A stretch of 64,000 nt of DNA from an uncultured Aquimarina sp. (lineage in GTDB: Bacteria > Bacteroidota > Bacteroidia > Flavobacteriales > Flavobacteriaceae), in the NCBI GenBank assembly GCA_947500545.1, contig CANMSO010000009.1:62001-126000 (forward strand). The letters run 5' to 3'. The notes beneath the pieces were generated by a model that was given only the letters and a program-made list of their open reading frames with translations, was not told the origin of the DNA and did not search any database. The position numbers and the translations under genes are program-made. Positions 58,912 through 64,000 of the stretch are shown one piece after another. Numbering within the stretch: position 1 is the first letter of the stretch; every line of letters starts with the position of its first letter.

Positions 58912-60219
58912 TTATTTCTTCCTGAAATACACTGAAACCGGCACCCCGTTAAAATCAAATTCTTTGCGTAATTGATTTTCGATATAACGCTTGTAAGGAT
59001 CTCTAATATACTGCGGTAGATTACAGAAAAATGCAAACTGTGGTTGTGGTGTTGGTAATTGTGTAATGTACTTTATTTTTACGTACTTGCCTTTATATGC
59101 AGGTGGCGGGTTTCTCTCGATAATCGGCAATAACGTATCATTGAGCTCACTTGTTTTGATCTTTTTAGATCTGTTTTTATATACCTCGACTGCGGTCTCC
59201 ATTGCTTTAAACAAACGTTGCTTTGTCAATGCAGATATAAATACGATAGGAACATCTGTAAAAGGTTCTATTTGTTTACGAATATAATTTTCGAAATCTT
59301 TTAAGGTATTACTTTCCTTATTTTCGATAAGATCCCACTTATTTACTAAAATAACAACGCCTTTTCGGTTGCGTTCTGCAAGCCAAAATATATTTTGCAC
59401 CTGCCCATCAAATCCTCTGGTAGCATCAACCACCAAAAGACAAACATCACTATGCTCGATAGCACGAACGGATCTCATCACCGAATAAAATTCTAAATCT
59501 TCTTTTACTTTTGATTTTCTTCGTATTCCCGCGGTATCTACCAAATTAAACTCAAATCCGAAACGATTATACTTGGTATCAATAGCATCACGAGTGGTTC
59601 CCGCAATATCAGTTACAATGTATCTATCTTCACCAATTAATGCATTTATAAAAGATGATTTTCCTGCATTTGGTCTACCCACTACTGCAAATCTTGGCAA
59701 CTCATCTTCATCTTGTTCTTCTTGTTCGGGTAACGCTTCAACCAACGCATCTAAAAGTTCACCTGTACCACTACCATTGATACTGGCAATAGTGTAATAT
59801 TCACCAAGGCCTAAGCTATAAAACTCAACCGCATCTGCAGCTCTTTTGGCATTATCGACTTTATTTATTGCTAAAAATACGGGCTTATTAACTTTGCGAA
59901 GTAGCTTAGCAACATCTTCATCCATTCCTGTAACGCCAGACTCTACATCTACCATAAAGATAATAGCATCTGCTTCATCAATTGCCAGTTCTACTTGTTT
60001 ATCTATTTCTTCTTCAAAGATATCGTCACTTCCAACCACATATCCTCCGGTATCAATTAGAGAAAACTCTACACCATTCCAGTCACTTTTTCCGTAATGA
60101 CGATCACGTGTAACACCGCTTACTGCATCTACTATAGCCTCTCTTCTTTGAATCAAACGATTAAAGAAGGTTGACTTTCCGACATTAGGTCGCCCTACAA
60201 TTGCCACTATACTACTCAT
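58912..60219 (-). CDS. der: ribosome-assembly GTPase Der (EngA)
   Basis: A 435-residue protein with two tandem GTPase domains: GRPNVGKSTFFN (about 8-19) with DTGG and NKVD, then GRPNAGKSSFIN (about 180-191) with DTAG and NKWD, and a C-terminal KH-like domain (about 350-435, ending FDFNGVPVSVYFRKK). Der is needed for 50S subunit maturation. Length is standard. An exact -7 box (TAATTTTG, 60250-60243 minus) lies 24 bases before the ATG. Confidence 0.96.
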   Translation of the reverse strand: MSSIVAIVGRPNVGKSTFFNRLIQRREAIVDAVSGVTRDRHYGKSDWNGVEFSLIDTGGYVVGSDDIFEEEIDKQVELAIDEADAIIFMVDVESGVTGMDEDVAKLLRKVNKPVFLAINKVDNAKRAADAVEFYSLGLGEYYTIASINGSGTGELLDALVEALPEQEEQDEDELPRFAVVGRPNAGKSSFINALIGEDRYIVTDIAGTTRDAIDTKYNRFGFEFNLVDTAGIRRKSKVKEDLEFYSVMRSVRAIEHSDVCLLVVDATRGFDGQVQNIFWLAERNRKGVVILVNKWDLIENKESNTLKDFENYIRKQIEPFTDVPIVFISALTKQRLFKAMETAVEVYKNRSKKIKTSELNDTLLPIIERNPPPAYKGKYVKIKYITQLPTPQPQFAFFCNLPQYIRDPYKRYIENQLRKEFDFNGVPVSVYFRKK

Positions 60220-60242
60220 TGGGATATATTCTAAATTTTGTG

Positions 60243-60250
60243 CAAAATTA
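60243..60250 (-). promoter_or_regulatory. candidate -7 box of der
   Basis: TAATTTTG read on the minus strand matches TAnnTTTG. A TTG is found 15 bases further upstream (60268-60266), shorter than the usual spacing, so the promoter is only probable. The implied leader is about 17 bases. Confidence 0.4.
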
Positions 60251-60319
60251 GACTTTTTATTTTAGCAATGCTATAAATGTTTATATATGATTGAAATACG
60301 AAGAAAAAGAGGTGAAATA

Positions 60320-60360
60320 AAAAGTCCCTGGGCCAAACATTTAAGACCTCAGGAACTTTT
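60320..60360. terminator. imperfect hairpin with A/T flanks, second terminator-like element
   Basis: AAAAGT-C-CCTGGG (60320-60332) pairs with CCTCAGG-A-ACTTTT (60348-60360): 12 pairs with one internal mismatch and one G-T pair. A-rich sequence on the left gives a U-rich end on the minus strand. It stands 100 bases upstream of der and 180 bases after the stronger terminator of the T9SS gene. It is either a backup terminator or the end of a small minus-strand transcript. The rest of the 381-base gap contains no gene. Confidence 0.45.
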
Positions 60361-60540
60361 CATAATTGATAGTCAGTCAGTGAAATAATTACTTACCTCA
60401 AAGATACCAAGTATTCAGTCTAAGTTGGTTACTGTAAAACAACAAACTTTTTATGGAAGTTATTTAACTTCGTAAATCGCAACTGTATTTGATACTTTAC
60501 AAGCTTTTAATGCATTGATTTTTTGAAATGAAACAATCAA

Positions 60541-60571
60541 AAAAGCCTGCCGAAAATATCGACAGGCTTTT
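60541..60571 (-). terminator. intrinsic terminator of the Ig-repeat T9SS gene
   Basis: AAAAGCCTG (60541-60549) pairs with CAGGCTTTT (60563-60571), with a mismatch then a further CG/CG pair towards the loop. On the minus strand it is followed by six U. It begins 30 bases after the stop codon of the gene at 60601. Confidence 0.85.
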
Positions 60572-60600
60572 ATTAATATCAGGTTTTAGGACCTAACTTC

Positions 60601-62493
60601 TTAATTAGATTTATTACTTATTATTATTTTCTCCATCTTAGACCATCCATCTCCAACAATTTTCACAATGTAAATCCCTGCCGACAGTTGTTGTAACATA
60701 GAAAAATCAACACTTATTGTTTCATTATTCACATCCACAGTTTTTGTAATCATAGGGCCCATATTACCTCCGGTAAGATCATGCAATGATATACGTATAT
60801 CTTGCCTTTTATCTATTTTAAGATCTAGGTTCATTTTAGTTCCAAAATTAATTATAGTAGGATATACAGATGCTATTCTATTTGGACCACCATCGGTACA
60901 CGTTTGATCAACTGTAACAATTATTGAGGCTGTATCTGGATCTGGACAACCATTTTTTGTAACGGTTACAGTATATTCTGTTGTTACAGTAGGTGCTACT
61001 CTAATAAATGGAACAGTGGCTATCACACCATCTTCTGTAGTCCAAACATAAGAATCACCTCCGTTTGCCGAAATTACTGTAGATTGCCCTTTACATATTG
61101 TTACATCTTCTCCTACACTGGCTACTACACATCCTGCTTCAATAGTTACTGTTACAGTATCTATATCTTCACATCCGTTTTTAAAAGCTGAAACGGTATA
61201 TTCTGTGGTTACTTCTGGAGTAACGGTAATAGACTCAGTAGTTTCCCCAGTAGACCACTCATAAGTATCACCCCCACTAGCCGTCAAGGTGGTAGATTCT
61301 CCTTTTCCAATGGTTATGTCTTCTCCAGCATTTGCTGTTACAGAATTAACAGTAACAAGTACCGCGTCACTACTTTCGCAACTTCCTTTTGTAACTGCAA
61401 CAGAATACTCTGTAGTTGTTGCAGGATTAACTGTGATAGATGGTGTAGTTTCTCCTGTAGACCAAGTATATGAATCACCTTCACCGGCAGTTAATGTAGT
61501 TGAATCGCCAACACAAATTTCTTGATCATCTCCAAGATCTACCGTAGGAGAGTTTGTAAAAGTAACTTCTACAGAATCTGATACTACACAATCGTTACAA
61601 TCTTTTACTGTTACGGTATAGGTCCCTCCTTCGGTCACGGTAATAGTAGGAGTAGTTTCTCCTGTAGACCATTCATAAGTAGCTTCATTTGTTTGAGAAG
61701 TAATACAATCACCAATATTGATATTAAAATCTCCTTGATTAAAATTTCCATCAGTTGTATCAAACCATCCAGAACCACCATATTTACCAACTTCTGTTTC
61801 GGTAACATTTGCTCCGTTACCTAACTGAAATGATGGACCTCTTCTAGAGATATCAAAAGACCAAGAACCATCTGTTTGGGTAATAGTTCCCGTTACATCG
61901 GTATAATACACCCATCCATCAGCGCTTTCGGTATGACAAAAATGATCTTTTGGGCTACCCTGAGGCACTTCAGTAGTTCTACCAGAATAAGTAACATCAA
62001 TATCTAAAGTGATTTGCGCATCATTATTATCAACAACGGTTCCTTTTAACGTTGCAGTTCCATCTGCAAACTCTTTCCATTTTAAGTCTACACTTGCAAA
62101 TCTTCTAACGATATTATTTGCATCATCCTTCAACCAAAGCGCATAGTATAAATCTTTTCCGCATCGGTATGTGTTTTCTATATTATATTCATTTGTACAA
62201 TCGGTACATTCTGATTGACCTGAAACTGTTGCAGTAAGGGTTACTTCTCCAGTATCACAAAGTTCTACATCATCCCCTGCATCTACAGATAATGTGCATG
62301 GATTACTCTCATCAGAAGAGAAATATTCAGTTGAATTAATATTTGGGGTATTATCATTTTCATTTGACACACTAGTAAAACTGGTCGTAAGTATGAAAAT
62401 TACCATCATCATAAAGCTAAAAAGCATTGGTAAAACATTAGTGTTACCCATCTTTTTACTTTGAACGTTAAGTTTGCTCGTAAGTTTTGACAT
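60601..62493 (-). CDS. T9SS-secreted protein with Ig-like repeats
   Basis: A 630-residue surface protein. A long signal region (about 1-43, hydrophobic core FSFMMMVIFILTTSF) precedes an N-terminal beta domain with paired Cys (about 60-270, including FHLW-type strands and RRGPSFQLGNG). Four related modules follow, each of the form D-D-x-x-I-C-x-G-x-S-T-x-L-T-A-x-G-G-D-x-Y-x-W-S-T-G-E-T-T, with T-x-E-Y-x-V-x-V-x-K-x-G-C. The C-terminal 90 residues are a T9SS type A sorting domain (VYPTIINFGTKMNLDL, GIYIVKIVGDG, MEKIIISNKSN). An adhesin or matrix role is likely, but the ligand is unknown. Confidence 0.9.
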   Translation of the reverse strand: MSKLTSKLNVQSKKMGNTNVLPMLFSFMMMVIFILTTSFTSVSNENDNTPNINSTEYFSSDESNPCTLSVDAGDDVELCDTGEVTLTATVSGQSECTDCTNEYNIENTYRCGKDLYYALWLKDDANNIVRRFASVDLKWKEFADGTATLKGTVVDNNDAQITLDIDVTYSGRTTEVPQGSPKDHFCHTESADGWVYYTDVTGTITQTDGSWSFDISRRGPSFQLGNGANVTETEVGKYGGSGWFDTTDGNFNQGDFNINIGDCITSQTNEATYEWSTGETTPTITVTEGGTYTVTVKDCNDCVVSDSVEVTFTNSPTVDLGDDQEICVGDSTTLTAGEGDSYTWSTGETTPSITVNPATTTEYSVAVTKGSCESSDAVLVTVNSVTANAGEDITIGKGESTTLTASGGDTYEWSTGETTESITVTPEVTTEYTVSAFKNGCEDIDTVTVTIEAGCVVASVGEDVTICKGQSTVISANGGDSYVWTTEDGVIATVPFIRVAPTVTTEYTVTVTKNGCPDPDTASIIVTVDQTCTDGGPNRIASVYPTIINFGTKMNLDLKIDKRQDIRISLHDLTGGNMGPMITKTVDVNNETISVDFSMLQQLSAGIYIVKIVGDGWSKMEKIIISNKSN

Positions 62494-62881
62494 TTGGTTG
62501 TTGTTTTAAGAATTCAATTAATAAATGAATTAATTCTATTTCGGTTTATAGTAACAAAGAAATTACTCAAGAGTTAGTTCTCTAGATATATTACAATAGT
62601 AATAACCCTAAGAATACCTTCTTAAATTTTTTATATTGATAAAGCGTTAATTGATTGTTCTAAATAATAGGTGCGAAGAAGTAATTTTAAAAACATATTT
62701 GAGGCGTTTTTTAAAGATTAGGAAGACTAAAATATATATTAACCGTTGAAGATCAAGCATAAAAGTTCAAAAAAACGTCAAATAGACCTTTTTTTCCTTC
62801 AAAATACACAGTTTATACTTTTTAAAAAAGAAAAAACCTACAAATAAATAGTTAATTTATTGATTAAAAATTGTTTATAAA
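62494..62881. other. intergenic region, 388 bases, with weak era terminator and leader hairpin
   Basis: No gene. Near era, AATAAAT (62843-62849) pairs with ATTTATT (62855-62861), and the minus strand then reads a long U-rich stretch (plus-strand A run from about 62824), a weak A/T-only terminator 20 bases after the era stop. Near the T9SS gene, AGAATTCAATT (62509-62519) faces AATTAATTCT (62528-62537) with one bulge, an inverted repeat 16 bases upstream of the ATG. The middle is AT-rich and featureless. Confidence 0.4.
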
Positions 62882-63763
62882 TCAGTTATTATACCCAAAT
62901 CGTTTAAGTTGATTTTGATTACTCCTCCAATTTTTATTGATTTTTACGTAGAGTTCTATATGTATTTGTTTTCCAAAGAATTTTTCCAACTCTTTACGTG
63001 ATTCAACCCCAACTTTTTTCAACGCTGCACCCTTATGCCCTATTATAATTCCCTTTTGCGAGTCTCGTTCTACCATAATAACAGAACGAATCCTTATAAT
63101 ATCATCATCTTCAAAAAATTCCTCCGTTTCTACCTCAACAGAATATGGAATTTCTTTCTTGTAGTAAAGTAATATTTTCTCACGAATAGCTTCATTAACA
63201 AAAAAGCGTTCTGGTTTATCTGTTAATTGATCTTTTGGGTAAAACGCTGGGGATTCTGGTAATAATTCTACCAAACGATCAAATACTTCTCGAACATTAA
63301 ATTTTTCAAGGGCAGATATTGGATACAGTTCTGCGTTTGGCACTTTCTTTGCCCAAAACTGAACTTGTTCTTCAAGTTTTTCCTGGTCAGATTGATCAAT
63401 TTTATTAATTAACAGAAGTACAGGGATTGTTGCACTTGTGATTTTATTGAAAAAGGCTTCGTCTTTTAGGTCTTTTTCGCCAATCTCTACCATATAAATC
63501 AGGACATCAGCATCTTCAAACGCAGACTTAACAAAACCCATCATAGACTCCTGAAGCTCGTAAGCTGGCTTTATGATACCAGGAGTATCCGATAGGATTA
63601 CCTGAAAATCATCTCCATTTACGATGCCCAAAATCCTATGCCTTGTTGTCTGGGCTTTGGATGTAATAATTGATAATTTCTCTCCTATAAACGCATTCAT
63701 AAGGGTAGATTTACCAACATTTGGATTACCAATAATATTTACAAAACCTGCTTTATGAGTCAT
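62882..63763 (-). CDS. era: ribosome-assembly GTPase Era
   Basis: A 293-residue protein with one GTPase domain (GNPNVGKSTLMN at about 12-23, SDTPGI, NKID) and a C-terminal KH domain (about 205-293, with the GHKGAALKKVGVESRKELE loop and ELYVKINKNWR). Era binds the 3' end of 16S rRNA and helps mature the 30S subunit. Length is standard. An exact -7 box TACCTTTG (63787-63780, minus) lies 16 bases upstream of the ATG, so the leader would be very short. Confidence 0.96.
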   Translation of the reverse strand: MTHKAGFVNIIGNPNVGKSTLMNAFIGEKLSIITSKAQTTRHRILGIVNGDDFQVILSDTPGIIKPAYELQESMMGFVKSAFEDADVLIYMVEIGEKDLKDEAFFNKITSATIPVLLLINKIDQSDQEKLEEQVQFWAKKVPNAELYPISALEKFNVREVFDRLVELLPESPAFYPKDQLTDKPERFFVNEAIREKILLYYKKEIPYSVEVETEEFFEDDDIIRIRSVIMVERDSQKGIIIGHKGAALKKVGVESRKELEKFFGKQIHIELYVKINKNWRSNQNQLKRFGYNN

Positions 63764-63779
63764 ACAATTAATTTTGCCA

Positions 63780-63787
63780 CAAAGGTA
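63780..63787 (-). promoter_or_regulatory. candidate -7 box of era
   Basis: TACCTTTG on the minus strand fits TAnnTTTG. A TTG lies 13 bases upstream (63803-63801), closer than usual. The implied mRNA leader is about 10 bases. The remaining sequence to the window end (63788-64000) is AT-rich and holds no gene that I can see. Confidence 0.4.
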
Positions 63788-64000
63788 AATGAATATTGAA
63801 CAAGAAAATAATTACCAACCACATTATTACTTAGTTATTAATTTGTTAACATTTATGCCCTCAAATTGGTTCGTAACTAATATTGAACGCATTAATTTTT
63901 GATTAATATTTTTTATAAATTTAATTCCAGTACGTTTTCAAAAACCCCGTGAAAACTAGTTTTTATTATTAAAATACTGGGACCCTTTGAAAAATTACTT

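Noticed and set aside
61100..61700. Tandem DNA repeats resembling a CRISPR-like array
   Set aside because: Units are about 200 bases, in frame, and encode Ig-like modules; there are no short conserved repeats with unique spacers.

Overview
The window is AT-rich chromosomal DNA from a member of Bacteroidetes, most likely a marine-type Flavobacteriaceae (possibly Aquimarina-like; the genus is inference). Evidence: three secreted proteins end in type IX secretion (T9SS) sorting domains. Good promoter candidates follow the Bacteroidetes pattern TTG / TAnnTTTG. Genes start without obvious Shine-Dalgarno sequences. The LytS/LytTR pair, the PycTM protein, the 582-residue aromatic amino acid hydroxylase, the GSCFA protein and the fused branched-chain 2-oxoacid dehydrogenase E1 are all forms typical of the phylum. 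I see no rRNA, tRNA, CRISPR array, prophage or insertion sequence.

Layout. 1-4.9 kb: rightward run of a truncated hypothetical gene, a DUF2721 membrane protein, an unusual Rieske/ThDP-enzyme fusion, a Na+/H+ antiporter and a stand-alone PycTM membrane protein. 4.9-15.9 kb: mixed genes, including a PfkB kinase with a secreted GH13 amylase, a LytS/LytTR two-component pair, an FG-GAP T9SS cargo protein, a BASS transporter and a GH25 lipoprotein. 16-22.6 kb: a tight sugar cassette of SSS symporter, GH36 alpha-galactosidase and GH2 beta-galactosidase. 22.6-27.8 kb: small accessory genes (DinB, EthD-like, MDR, TPMT-like methyltransferase, membrane AraC regulator, DoxX, secreted protein).

27.9-45 kb is a leftward catabolic block. 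A TetR regulator lies upstream of paaE-A-B-C-D-VOC-G-H-I-J-Z, an enoyl-CoA hydratase and paaY, together the core of aerobic phenylacetyl-CoA breakdown. After these come the E2, branched-chain aminotransferase and fused E1 genes of branched-chain 2-oxoacid oxidation. The paaE promoter carries a perfect 22-bp palindrome between its -33 and -7 boxes, and a related palindrome lies just before the E2 start, so one TetR regulator may control both pathways. paaK and E3 are not in the window. Several intergenic repeat-like elements are concentrated in this block.

45-64 kb: META-domain lipoprotein, T9SS lysyl-endopeptidase-like protease, aromatic amino acid hydroxylase, GSCFA protein, alaS, then a rightward group of M23 peptidase, CapA, MerR, LemA and two TPM-domain proteins. 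A carboxyethylornithine-synthase-like dehydrogenase, der, a T9SS Ig-repeat protein and era follow on the minus strand.

The points most worth follow-up are the Rieske-ThDP fusion, the PycTM protein without a cyclase, the palindrome shared by the paa and bkd promoters, the PaaZ C-terminal extension, the three helically phased repeats before doxX, and a decayed gene remnant after the PycTM gene.
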